The translations under genes were made by a program, and so were the position numbers. DNA of 64,000 bases from Polycladomyces subterraneus (GTDB taxonomy: Bacteria; Bacillota; Bacilli; Thermoactinomycetales; JIR-001): assembly GCF_030433435.1 (NCBI RefSeq), contig NZ_JANRHH010000047.1, forward strand, positions 124,001 to 188,000, read 5' to 3'. The notes under the pieces were generated by a model. It worked only from the letters and a program-made list of their open reading frames with translations. It ran no database searches and was not told the DNA's origin. Positions 41,772 to 49,185 of the stretch are shown here, piece after piece. Position 1 is the stretch's first letter, and each line of letters opens with the position of its first letter.

Positions 41772-42083
41772 ATGCAGGTATTGATCAGCAAAGAAGCGGA
41801 ACAGGCGATCCAAAGAAAAAAGCCGCAAGAGTCGCCCGCCGTGTTGCGGCTTTCTGCGACGGACGAGGGTTGCGGGTGTGGAGCGACCATATTATATGAG
41901 TTCAATTGGGACCATCCCCGACCTGAGGATGTGCACATCGCTTTCGATGGGTTCACATTGGTATATGACCCGGACAGCGAAGCCTATTTTGATCCACGGG
42001 TGAAGATCGACTACGATTCTACCCGGGATTCGTTCACGGTGCAAAGCGATGGACAGATCTATCTGATGCACATCCGCTTGTAG
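41772..42083 (+). CDS. HesB/IscA-fold protein (YqkB-like)
   Basis: A 103-residue protein: MQVLISKEAEQAI start, SPAVLRLSATDEGCGCGATILYEF and FTLVYDPDSEAYFDPRVKIDY, matching the HesB/YadR/YqkB group of the Fe-S biosynthesis fold. The usual C-terminal CGCG pair is absent, but a CGC lies in the middle, so metal or cluster binding is uncertain. ATG 41772 has GGGAG 9-10 bases upstream. It lies between two repair genes and glpQ. Confidence 0.82.
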   Translation: MQVLISKEAEQAIQRKKPQESPAVLRLSATDEGCGCGATILYEFNWDHPRPEDVHIAFDGFTLVYDPDSEAYFDPRVKIDYDSTRDSFTVQSDGQIYLMHIRL

Positions 42084-42113
42084 GATGTCACCCGAATCAA
42101 AGGAGGAATCGCT

Positions 42114-42854
42114 ATCGGTACCCTCGTGTTTGCCCACCGCGGAAGCTCCAAGGCGGCGCCGGAGAATACATTGGCTGCGTTTGAACAGGCGGTCAAAGCG
42201 GGGGCGGACGGAGTGGAGCTGGACGTGCAACTCACCCGGGACGGCCGGGTTGTGGTGATCCACGATGAGACGTTGGACCGCACAACGAACTTCTCCGGCT
42301 GGGTGAAAGACCATGATTGGGAAACATTGCGGCGGCTGGATGCGGGATCGTGGTGGAACCCCCGTTTCTCAACGGAACGAATCCCGTTGTTGGAAGATGT
42401 GTTGGACATGTTATCCGATACTGACATGATCATCAACATCGAATTGAAAAACAGCTGGGTTCGGTATACGGGGTTGGAAGCCGCAGTGTTGGCGTGTATC
42501 GACCGGTTCCGCATGGCCGACCGCGTGATTGTGTCATCGTTCAACCATCACAGTTTGCGCATGTTGCACGGGATGAGACCGGAGCTTTCCTTAGCGGCAT
42601 TGTATGAATCGGGCTTGTACGAACCGTGGGTCTATGCCCGTCATGTGGGAGTGCATGCGATCCATCCGGATTGGCGTGCGATCGACGAAAAGGTGGTAAA
42701 AGGGTGCCAATCGGTGGGGATCGCTGTACGGCCATACACGGTGGATGATACCGAAATGATGAAACAGTTGATTGAATGGGGTGTGGACGGCATCATCACC
42801 AATTTGCCTGAACGATGCCGCCAAGTATTGGATGGCCGGCGCATGAAAAGTTGA
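42114..42854 (+). CDS. Glycerophosphodiester phosphodiesterase, possible AUC start
   Basis: About 246 residues of the GDPD TIM-barrel family, which cleaves glycerophosphodiesters to glycerol-3-phosphate and alcohol. FAHRGSSKAAPENTLAAFEQAVKAGAD, VELDVQLTRDGRVVVIHDETLDRTT and NIELKN are the metal and catalytic motifs. A perfect AAAGGAGG (42099-42106) is 7 bases before an ATC codon at 42114, giving IGTLVFAHRG. The only ordinary start, GTG 42126, is 19 bases away and directly before the catalytic FAHRG. AUC initiation is inferred; GTG 42126 is the conservative choice. Confidence 0.88.
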   Translation: MGTLVFAHRGSSKAAPENTLAAFEQAVKAGADGVELDVQLTRDGRVVVIHDETLDRTTNFSGWVKDHDWETLRRLDAGSWWNPRFSTERIPLLEDVLDMLSDTDMIINIELKNSWVRYTGLEAAVLACIDRFRMADRVIVSSFNHHSLRMLHGMRPELSLAALYESGLYEPWVYARHVGVHAIHPDWRAIDEKVVKGCQSVGIAVRPYTVDDTEMMKQLIEWGVDGIITNLPERCRQVLDGRRMKS

Positions 42855-42944
42855 AGGTCGATTTGCAAAAATGGTATGATGAAAGAGGTTCATGGCGCCC
42901 GCAATTGGAAGCAGGCGCTTTTTTGGTTTCGGGAGGCGAAAAAC

Positions 42945-43790
42945 ATGAAAATCGGTTGTCACATCAGTGTGGCCAAAGGATTTTTGAAAGCGTCGCAACG
43001 GGCGAAAGAGCTGGGCGCGACCGCATTTCAGGTATTTACGAAAAATCCGCGAGGACTTCGTCCCAAAAAGGTGGACGTCAAAGATGCGGAAGCGGGTGTC
43101 CGATTTTGCCGTGAAGCCGATATCACATTGGTGGCGCACACACCCTACATCACCAATTTGTCCACACCCAAAGCGGATCTGCACGAGGTGACGATTCGCT
43201 CCATCCGCGAGGATTTGCGGATTGCCGAAGCGTACGGGGCCATCGGGGCGGTCGTCCACTGCGGCAAGCATGTGGGCGAAGGTGTGGAATACGGCACAAA
43301 ACGGATGATCGAGACGCTGAACATCATTTTGTCCGAGTATGACGGACCAGTGAAACTGTTGTTAGAAAACACTGCCGGTCAGGGCTCGGAATTGGGTCTG
43401 ACCATCGAGGATTTGGTGGCCATTCGGGAAGCGACCGACCATCCGGAGAAAATCGGCTTCTGCTTTGACACGTGCCATGCGTTTGCAGCAGGTGTCTGGT
43501 CGGAAGAGACGTTTGGCCAGATGGTGGAGACGATGGAACGCACCGGCTATTTGGATCATTTGGTCGCCATTCATTTCAACGACAGCAAAGCACCGTTCAA
43601 CAGTCGGAAGGATCGGCACGAAAAAATAGGAAAGGGTGAAATCGGTTCCGCCGCTTTGGCCCTGTTTCTGCATTGCGACCTTTTTGAAGGATTGCCGATC
43701 ATCTTGGAAACACCGGTGGAAGACGAAGCGGAATACGCGGATGAAATCCGTTACTTGCACGAGCTAAAGGCGCAGGCCATCGGGGCTTGA
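42945..43790 (+). CDS. nfo: Deoxyribonuclease IV (AP endonuclease)
   Basis: A 281-residue TIM-barrel trinuclear-zinc AP endonuclease of base excision repair. KIGCHISVAKG, AFQVFTKNPRG, HTPYITNLS, VVHCGKH, LLENTAGQGSELG, FCFDTCHAFAAG, HFNDSK and ILETP carry the metal ligands in order. GGGAGG lies 8-9 bases before ATG 42945. It is grouped with the HhH-GPD glycosylase gene upstream. Confidence 0.96.
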   Translation: MKIGCHISVAKGFLKASQRAKELGATAFQVFTKNPRGLRPKKVDVKDAEAGVRFCREADITLVAHTPYITNLSTPKADLHEVTIRSIREDLRIAEAYGAIGAVVHCGKHVGEGVEYGTKRMIETLNIILSEYDGPVKLLLENTAGQGSELGLTIEDLVAIREATDHPEKIGFCFDTCHAFAAGVWSEETFGQMVETMERTGYLDHLVAIHFNDSKAPFNSRKDRHEKIGKGEIGSAALALFLHCDLFEGLPIILETPVEDEAEYADEIRYLHELKAQAIGA

Positions 43791-43806
43791 GAAGGGGGAA
43801 CCAAAC

Positions 43807-44103
43807 ATGGCGGCGATCAACGCGTGGTTACATCAATCGTTTTGGGGCGCGTACGGAGTGATTCTCGTACTGACGGCGATCGTGTACAAAGTCGTATTTG
43901 CCAGACCCCTCCCGCTGCTGAAACAGTTGATCGTCTATTTGGCACTGGTGGCGGGATGTTTCCTGTTGTTGGTCTTTCATCTTCTCGGGTTTCCGATCAT
44001 CCCCATCCTGATCGGCACGGTCATCCTGATGATTGTGGCACGGATCCGTATGGCGATGACGGTCAAACAAAATGCCGAGCGGCACAACCAGGAGAGTCCC
44101 TGA
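43807..44103 (+). CDS. ylaH: YlaH-like membrane protein
   Basis: A 98-residue protein with three hydrophobic segments: GAYGVILVLTAIVYKVVFA, LLKQLIVYLALVAGCFLLLVF and IIPILIGTVILMIVARIRM. The YKxxFARxLPLLK...VYxxLxxGCF pattern is that of YlaH of Bacillus. Synteny with ylaI and ylaJ further on supports this. The stop overlaps the next start (TGATG). The function is unknown. Confidence 0.85.
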   Translation: MAAINAWLHQSFWGAYGVILVLTAIVYKVVFARPLPLLKQLIVYLALVAGCFLLLVFHLLGFPIIPILIGTVILMIVARIRMAMTVKQNAERHNQESP

Positions 44104-44534
44104 TGACCGCGCGCTATTGGCTGGTGCCGGTGACGAGACTCACACCGTTGACATTGGGAGAAGAACGCATCCGATTGGATCAAACGGCGGCGGAGCGGTT
44201 GATAAGGATCGCCCGCGGGGCGCACCCACGTCTGATTTTGCCAATGAAAATCACCCACATCATCCAACAGGAACAAGATACGTGCGGGAGGTTGCCGCAA
44301 CGGTTGGAGGCGGACGGTCCCATCGTGCTGAACGAAAAACCTTGGTCCCCGTCCGGTTGTGCATGCCGATGGGCAGAATCGCTGTTGGAAGGAGATGCCG
44401 CGCTGGTGCTTGCCCGTCATTTTGACGGACATGCACTGGGGACAATATTGGTTCGTTGGTGGAGTCAGGGTTTTCGATCGGGATTGTTGGTGGAACCGGA
44501 AGGAAAGAGGGTGTCGGAGAACAGATGCAGTTGA
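44103..44534 (+). CDS. Hypothetical protein in the yla cluster
   Basis: A 143-residue protein, rich in Arg and Leu, with a QxxG-free body (TARYWLVPVTRLTPLTLGEERIRLDQTAAERLIRIARGAHPRLILPMKITHI). Cysteines at CGRL and SGCACRW could bind metal. Coupled to ylaH by TGATG and overlapping the next gene by 10 bases. No family was recognised. Confidence 0.65.
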   Translation: MTARYWLVPVTRLTPLTLGEERIRLDQTAAERLIRIARGAHPRLILPMKITHIIQQEQDTCGRLPQRLEADGPIVLNEKPWSPSGCACRWAESLLEGDAALVLARHFDGHALGTILVRWWSQGFRSGLLVEPEGKRVSENRCS

Positions 44535-44797
44535 TGGATGCCTTGTTCAATTGGTTGCAGATCAAGGTGGTGTGGGACGCTCGTCCTGCGGATCGTTCTG
44601 CCAAGGATACGGTGGAGTTTTTTGCACAGATGTTGCGGGAAGATCATGGTGTGGAAGTGACGGGCGTCACTTTGGAAGGGGATCACTACCTTGTCCAGTT
44701 TGAAAAGGACGGGCAGACGAGCGAACAGCGCTTCGAACGGGAAGCGGTGGAGCAATTGTTGTCGTTTATCGAGTCAGAGCCCAAATTCAATCAGTAG
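44525..44797 (+). CDS. Hypothetical acidic protein in the yla cluster
   Basis: A 90-residue acidic alpha/beta protein (QLMDALFNWLQIKVVWDARPADRSAKDTVEFFAQMLREDHGVEV). GGAG lies 6-8 bases before ATG 44525, and it overlaps the gene before it by 10 bases and the convergent ylaI by 11 bases. No family was recognised; it is probably expressed with ylaH. Confidence 0.65.
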   Translation: MQLMDALFNWLQIKVVWDARPADRSAKDTVEFFAQMLREDHGVEVTGVTLEGDHYLVQFEKDGQTSEQRFEREAVEQLLSFIESEPKFNQ

Positions 44798-44960
44798 CCG
44801 GGGAAGCTCCTGATTTTGCCCGGCGTTCAAGGGCTTTTTTTCCCACCCGTTCGTAGCAGTCCGAACAAATGATGATTTTGTGCGGGTGTTTGCGAATCTT
44901 TTTCATTTGTAGCTTGGTAGGTACAAATGGCTGTTCACATAAAATGCAAATCACTTTCAT
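44787..44960 (-). CDS. ylaI: YlaI-like zinc-ribbon protein
   Basis: A 57-residue protein (MKVICILCEQPFVPTKLQMK, then KIRKHPHKIIICSDCYERVG and a basic tail) with two CxxC pairs. The pattern matches YlaI/DUF2197 of Bacillus. GGAGATAGTCCC lies upstream of ATG 44960. It overlaps the convergent 90-residue gene by 11 bases. The function is unknown; the synteny with ylaH and ylaJ is conserved, although the gene is inverted here relative to ylaH. Confidence 0.78.
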   Translation of the reverse strand: MKVICILCEQPFVPTKLQMKKIRKHPHKIIICSDCYERVGKKALERRAKSGASPATD

Positions 44961-44990
44961 GGGACTATCTCCTTTTCCTTTCCTCTCCCG

Positions 44991-45335
44991 TCAACGGGTG
45001 TGCGGGGAAGAATGGTCCACGATCTTCTTCAATTGCTGGATGGTGTCGCTGATATAGGGGATGTGGGAGAGTTCCGACAGCAAAATGCTGAGCATACTGA
45101 TCACAATCGCTGTCCCCAGCGTGAGACCGAGTCCTCTGCTCAGTCCGGCCAACAGGTTGAGCCAAAACACGCGGCGTGGCTGGGTGTAGTTCATCAGCAG
45201 ATCCTGCAGGCGGGATTGTTCCATCCACAAGGTGATCCGGTCCAGCCGGGCGTTGAGGTGTTCCGTTTGGTCTGCTAGTTTTTCCACCCGCTCGATCATG
45301 TCGGGGTGGTAGGTGACCGTTTTTTGCCGCTTCAT
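44991..45335 (-). CDS. DUF5665-type membrane protein
   Basis: A 114-residue protein: a charged coiled-coil-like N-terminus (HPDMIERVEKLADQTEHLNARLDRITLWMEQSRLQDLL), then NYTQPRRVFWLNLLAGLSRGLGLTLGTAIVISMLSILL, a membrane hairpin typical of DUF5665. AAGGAAGGGGAAG precedes ATG 45335. It lies just upstream of ylaI on the same strand. The function is unknown. Confidence 0.8.
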   Translation of the reverse strand: MKRQKTVTYHPDMIERVEKLADQTEHLNARLDRITLWMEQSRLQDLLMNYTQPRRVFWLNLLAGLSRGLGLTLGTAIVISMLSILLSELSHIPYISDTIQQLKKIVDHSSPHTR

Positions 45336-45806
45336 GGTTCGATCTTCCCCTTCCTTCCACACTAGTATACTACTAAAAGGGGAGCGTTTGTTAGAACCTT
45401 TATTTTGTCAGAGTCTCAGCGACGTGTCACCACGAGATAAGCCCGTTTGCAAACATTTGTAGACCAACGGGCCAATATTTGTTTTCATGGAACAGTGTAT
45501 CACATTTTCAGTGGTTCAACCCAAGAAATGTTGGGCGCCATCCTTGTTGTAAATTGAAAAAGTTATGTATCTGTCGATGATAAAACAGCTGCCCACGGCG
45601 GCTGTTTGTCGTGTCGAGAACAGGATGAATAGGGTTGTGACCCGCTTTTTTCTCGTGTATGCTGATGTCGTCCAGCATCGTATACATTTCCGAACAAGCC
45701 GTATGTCAAAGTGGGGAATAGTAGTAAACGGATGGGTGGCCTCAAAACATTTTTCTGCCGGTCGCGATCGGTTATCGTGAATAAGAATCAACAGGAGGAG
45801 ATGTAG
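45336..45806. other. Intergenic stretch of 471 bases, no gene recognised
   Basis: It holds GCCCGTT/AACGGGC (45441-45472), a terminator-like hairpin, and upstream signals for the genes on both sides. A 71-codon open frame at 45565-45780 lacks a ribosome site and protein-like composition and is not called. Confidence 0.5.
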
Positions 45807-46271
45807 ATGTCGGATCAGGTGGCGAATGCATTGCCTGAGACGTTGCTGGCTAAGCTGCAGAAGGAACAATACGTGTTGTTGGCTACTGTGGATGTGGAAA
45901 CGAAAGCGCCCAGCGTCCACGCCGTATCCTGGGTATATGCGCCCAATCCGAATCAAATCCGGTTTGCGGTGGGGCAGCGTTCCCGCATCGTGGAAAACAT
46001 CGAGGCGAACCCGGATGTGAGCATCACGCTGATCGGCGCAGGTTCCACCTATGCGATCGAGGGAAAAGCGCGCGTGGTGGAGAAGCCGATGGCCAATGTT
46101 CAGATTAAACTGGCCAAAGTGGAAGTGGATGTGACGGCAGTGCGTGACGTGATGTTCTACGGAGCCAAAATCGATCAAGAGCCCACCTATGTGAAAACCT
46201 ATGACGAAGACGCTGCAGCCAAATTGGACAACCAAGTGATGAGCGCGTTGAAAAAAGACGGAACAGCATGA
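45807..46271 (+). CDS. Pyridoxamine 5'-phosphate oxidase-fold protein
   Basis: A 154-residue flavin-type split-barrel protein: LPETLLAKLQKEQYVLLATVD, PSVHAVSWVYAPNPNQIRFAVGQRSRIVENIEANPDVSITLIG. The N-terminal barrel pattern is clear, but cofactor and substrate are not predictable. ACAGGAGGAG lies 7 bases before ATG. It precedes a small membrane protein and a terminator. Confidence 0.85.
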   Translation: MSDQVANALPETLLAKLQKEQYVLLATVDVETKAPSVHAVSWVYAPNPNQIRFAVGQRSRIVENIEANPDVSITLIGAGSTYAIEGKARVVEKPMANVQIKLAKVEVDVTAVRDVMFYGAKIDQEPTYVKTYDEDAAAKLDNQVMSALKKDGTA

Positions 46272-46287
46272 TAGAGGAGGAAACGAG

Positions 46288-46596
46288 TTGGCACGCCGAT
46301 GGGGAAACATCGCGTATTGGTTGGTGAACGTGGTGGCGTTTCTCACTATTGGTCCGGTGGTCAACATGTGGGCCTTTTTTCAAGAGGTGCACGCATTCAT
46401 GGCCCAATCGTCCAGACCGTCGGGATGGATAGTGACGGGGTTGTTGGTGGTGGCGGTGGTGATTTTATTGATGGTCCATTCCGTGATCAATGCCGTGATG
46501 AAAGTAAATCGCCCGCCGCGGACATTGATCTTGATCAGTGTGGTCATCCCTGTCCTGTCTTACGTGGTGTTTGAGTACCTGATATTCCGTTTGTGA
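46288..46596 (+). CDS. Hypothetical three-helix membrane protein
   Basis: A 102-residue protein with hydrophobic segments at about 8-30, 46-66 and 79-100. TTG 46288 has GAGGAGG 8 bases upstream and is 16 bases after the PNPOx-fold gene, so the two are probably co-transcribed. No family was recognised. Confidence 0.7.
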   Translation: MARRWGNIAYWLVNVVAFLTIGPVVNMWAFFQEVHAFMAQSSRPSGWIVTGLLVVAVVILLMVHSVINAVMKVNRPPRTLILISVVIPVLSYVVFEYLIFRL

Positions 46597-46600
46597 GAGG

Positions 46601-46653
46601 GAAAAGGACCGTATCCGTTGTTTCGGGTTGCTCGACGGATACCGGTCCTTTTA
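46601..46653 (+). terminator. Strong terminator
   Basis: AAAAGGACCGTATCCGT pairs with ACGGATACCGGTCCTTTT around a 17-base loop, followed by T-rich sequence. Confidence 0.9.
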
Positions 46654-46675
46654 TTGAATGGACGAAGCTCGCACC

Positions 46676-47251
46676 TCACCGACGGGGGGAAGGTGCGGAC
46701 GGAGATTGATCGATTTTTTCCTGATTCAGCTTGGTGTTCTGTTGTTCCCGTTTGGGAACAGTTTTGGATGGTTGCGGCATCAAACGGTTGACGATTTCGG
46801 CCAACTCCTGCGCCACACCGACGGCCGGTCGTCCCTGACGAACATCTTCGCTCATTTCGCGCAATCGTTGTACCAGATCCACATCGGCTGTAACCAGCGC
46901 ATGCGCACCATAGGGGTCTTTGCGGAGCGCCTGGGCGACAGAATATTTGATGGTGCCGACGCGCCCGCGATCCAATGCGGGGTCGACATCAATGCCCACA
47001 ACTGTATACCGCCCTGCGACAACGGCAGTTGCTCCGCTTACCTGCGGCTGGCTGGTGGCGATCTGCGTCAATCTGCGGGCGATCGCTTGCGGATTGGCAG
47101 GCCGTCCGGATTCCGGCGCCGTTTGCTTGACATGGATGGTTTCGGGAATGTGGGGCGGAGGTGCCGCTTGGTTGGCCGGCGGCTTATTGGCTGGTTGACA
47201 TCCGAATGCCAAAAGCCCAATCGTACACACGATGAACAAGAGACGAATCAA
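46676..47251 (-). CDS. ylaJ: YhcN/YlaJ-family sporulation lipoprotein
   Basis: A 191-residue lipoprotein: leader LLFIVCTIGLLAFGC with the lipobox LAFGC at about residues 14-18, a Pro-rich linker, then a YhcN/YlaJ domain (ARRLTQIATSQPQVSGATAVVAGRYTVVGIDV, AQALRKDPYGAHALVTADVDLVQRLREM). Such proteins are found in spore inner membrane or cortex in Bacilli. TTG 47251 follows AAGGAAGGA at 7-8 bases. Completes the ylaH-ylaI-ylaJ set in this window. Confidence 0.88.
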   Translation of the reverse strand: MIRLLFIVCTIGLLAFGCQPANKPPANQAAPPPHIPETIHVKQTAPESGRPANPQAIARRLTQIATSQPQVSGATAVVAGRYTVVGIDVDPALDRGRVGTIKYSVAQALRKDPYGAHALVTADVDLVQRLREMSEDVRQGRPAVGVAQELAEIVNRLMPQPSKTVPKREQQNTKLNQEKIDQSPSAPSPRR

Positions 47252-47324
47252 TGGCGTTCCTTCCTTTCCGTGAGGTGATCAGTTGCCGTTAGTGTATCCG
47301 CAGAAACATGATCCGATGTATGCT

Positions 47325-47469
47325 ACCGTAAAGGGCATTGTTTTCCCGGGTGAGCGAAACCCCAAGTCTGGCCGGGCATCGATATCGAAAGTGCAGAAAA
47401 AGGATCGCGGGCAACGGCTGCTTCTTTGAAAGGTGCAGGTGGAGTGAAATAGAGATGAGACACACCCTG
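47325..47469 (+). repeat. MITE-like repeat, copy 3 (degenerate left end)
   Basis: TTTTCCCGGGTGAGCGAAAC and ATCGCGGGCAACG match internal blocks of copies 1 and 4, and the right end GAGACACACCCTGG (47457-47470) is the family terminus. The left terminus is worn. It lies between ylaJ and the MBL-fold gene. Confidence 0.65.
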
Positions 47470-47541
47470 GAATGTGTGTGATTCAACGATTCGGTGTAAA
47501 ATAAAAGAATGAGTCCATCCATGCGGAAAGGTGGAGGAAAA

Positions 47542-48174
47542 ATGAACGTGCGTTCCTTTACACTCGGCCCCGTGGCTACCAATTGTTATGTGTTGTCCGA
47601 AGGACGGGAAGCAGTGGTGATTGATCCGGGTATGGGTCCCGACCCGGTGCTGGAATGGATGCAGTCGGAACAATTGAACGTGCAGGCGATTTTGCTGACC
47701 CATGCGCATTTTGATCATATCGGTGGGGTGGAAGCCGTACGCACCGCGACCGGGGCGCCGGTTTATGTGCACCGTGCGGAAGCGGATTGGCTTACCGATC
47801 CACAAAAAAACGGATCCAGCCTGTTTCCGGGATTGGAGCTGATTCGCTGTAACCCGGCGGATCAATTGTTGGAAGGTGGGGAGACATTAAACTTAATCGG
47901 CAGAGAATTTCGCGTCTACCATACACCGGGCCATTCGCCGGGCAGTGTGACGTTCCAGTTCGACGATCAGGTGTTCAGCGGCGATGTCTTGTTTGCCGGA
48001 TCGATCGGTCGTACTGATCTGCCGGGGGGCGATTATGAAACGTTGATGCGTTCCATCCATGATGTGTTGATGGAGATGCCGGAAGAGACACGTGTGTATC
48101 CCGGACATGGTCCGACTACCACGATTGGCCGTGAGCAGGCGTCCAATCCGTTTGTGACGGGGATGATGGGTTGA
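47542..48174 (+). CDS. MBL-fold metallohydrolase (glyoxalase II-like, YqgX type)
   Basis: A 210-residue zinc hydrolase. THAHFDHIGG (HxHxDH), HTPGHSPGSVTF, FSGDVLFAGSIGR and VYPGHGPTTTIGREQ are the complete metal-ligand set of glyoxalase II-like MBL proteins, in the usual YqgX length. Possible substrates are thioesters such as bacillithiol adducts. AAAGGTGGAGG lies 5-10 bases before ATG 47542. Confidence 0.93.
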   Translation: MNVRSFTLGPVATNCYVLSEGREAVVIDPGMGPDPVLEWMQSEQLNVQAILLTHAHFDHIGGVEAVRTATGAPVYVHRAEADWLTDPQKNGSSLFPGLELIRCNPADQLLEGGETLNLIGREFRVYHTPGHSPGSVTFQFDDQVFSGDVLFAGSIGRTDLPGGDYETLMRSIHDVLMEMPEETRVYPGHGPTTTIGREQASNPFVTGMMG

Positions 48175-48210
48175 CGGGATCTAGGGGCGGTCTTTTTTGA
48201 GAGAATAACG

Positions 48211-48250
48211 GGTGGACCTTTTTCCTTTTCAAAAAGGCCACCCTTTTTTA
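48211..48250 (+). terminator. Terminator of the MBL-fold gene
   Basis: GGGTGGACCTTTTT pairs with AAAAAGGCCACCC (one bulge), followed by T6. Confidence 0.88.
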
Positions 48251-48272
48251 TGGACCGAATCGGAGGCGTATG

Positions 48273-48366
48273 TCACGACTCGATCCAACCGTTCTTGTAA
48301 GCATACCGTGCAAGTTGAACACGATTGCTTAGATGTAGTTTCTGCATCATATTTTTTAGATGGTAT
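48273..48366 (-). pseudogene. Remnant of a LuxR/NarL-type response-regulator DNA-binding domain
   Basis: On the minus strand the frame ending at 48273-48275 reads EYHLKNMMQKLHLSNRVQLA then RYAYKNGWIES and stop. This is the recognition helix and tail of a GerE/LuxR helix-turn-helix (compare VKxHxxNIxxKLxxxNRxQ). Upstream residues of the domain and any receiver are absent; the sequence runs into the 3' end of the TVP38-like gene. No start or ribosome site remains. Confidence 0.65.
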
Positions 48367-48942
48367 TCATCTGGTTTCGTTCTGTGGCTCCTCCGGCCCC
48401 CGTACCCGTTTCCAAACCCAGAATCCGACCGACAACACCACCAGAGTGATACCCAAGCGGAAATAGTTGGCTTCTATGTGGATCACGTCATAACTGATCA
48501 ATATCTCAAGCGAGATAGATGGGATTTTTCCAGTGGCAGTTGCTACCAAAAAGATCCACGCAGGCATGGTGGTCAGGGAGGCGGCCATGTTGACCAACCC
48601 GGATGGGACGAACGGGGTGAACCGCATCAGGATCAGGGAGAGCAATTGCTGCTGTCGGGGCATCCGATTGAGAGAATGAACCCATTTCCAATCCCGGTGT
48701 CGGGTAAGGCCCGCTTTTTTCACACCTAAGCGATACAGAAAAAAAGCAGCAGCTGAGCCCAGCATTTCCCCCAACCACGAGACGATTCCCCCCAGCCAGG
48801 GACCCCAGACAAGTGTATTGGCCGCAGTAATCGCGACGGAAGGGAAAAACCCGACCAAATTGATGCCGCCGTTGACCGCGATACTGACCAAAACGGCCCA
48901 CCATCCCCAGTCGGTAAATCGATCCACCCAGTATGAAACCAT
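48367..48942 (-). CDS. TVP38/TMEM64 (VTT/DedA-like) membrane protein
   Basis: A 191-residue membrane protein with about five hydrophobic segments. FFPSVAITAANTLVWGPWLGGIVSWLGEMLGSAAAFFLYR and LMRFTPFVPSGLVNMAASLTTMP are the VTT-domain core, including the conserved E and the RFxPFxPxG loop. Relatives are lipid scramblases or transport C55-P. ATG 48942 is used because AGAGGAAG is 7-10 bases upstream. Its 3' end abuts a LuxR-type remnant. Confidence 0.85.
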   Translation of the reverse strand: MVSYWVDRFTDWGWWAVLVSIAVNGGINLVGFFPSVAITAANTLVWGPWLGGIVSWLGEMLGSAAAFFLYRLGVKKAGLTRHRDWKWVHSLNRMPRQQQLLSLILMRFTPFVPSGLVNMAASLTTMPAWIFLVATATGKIPSISLEILISYDVIHIEANYFRLGITLVVLSVGFWVWKRVRGPEEPQNETR

Positions 48943-49063
48943 CGTATCTTCCTCTCTCCATCCTTTTACATACATCCGTAAAAATAGGTTTGATATCCCG
49001 TTTCCATTGTAACGAAATCGTCGAAGGAGCACGAATGGGTGTCCATGTCATCTCATTTTCCGC

Positions 49064-49093
49064 TTTACATACTATAGGGGGGTATAGTATAAT
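49064..49093 (+). promoter_or_regulatory. copA promoter with CsoR operator
   Basis: TTTACA (49064-49069), an 18-base spacer and TATAAT (49088-49093). TACTATAGGGGGGTATAGTA (49070-49089), a 7-bp inverted repeat around G6, fills the spacer and fits CsoR operators, so copper release of CsoR would open the promoter. Confidence 0.8.
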
Positions 49094-49185
49094 TCGACTG
49101 AGATCGAACATGTTGGTGTAGAAACAAGACCATCAGGGGAATCGTACTGAATGAGGATACGGATGCCCGGTATCCCATCGAGGTG

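Noticed and set aside
45565-45780. A 71-codon frame in the 45.3-45.8 kb gap
   Set aside because: No ribosome site, no recognisable pattern, unlikely composition.
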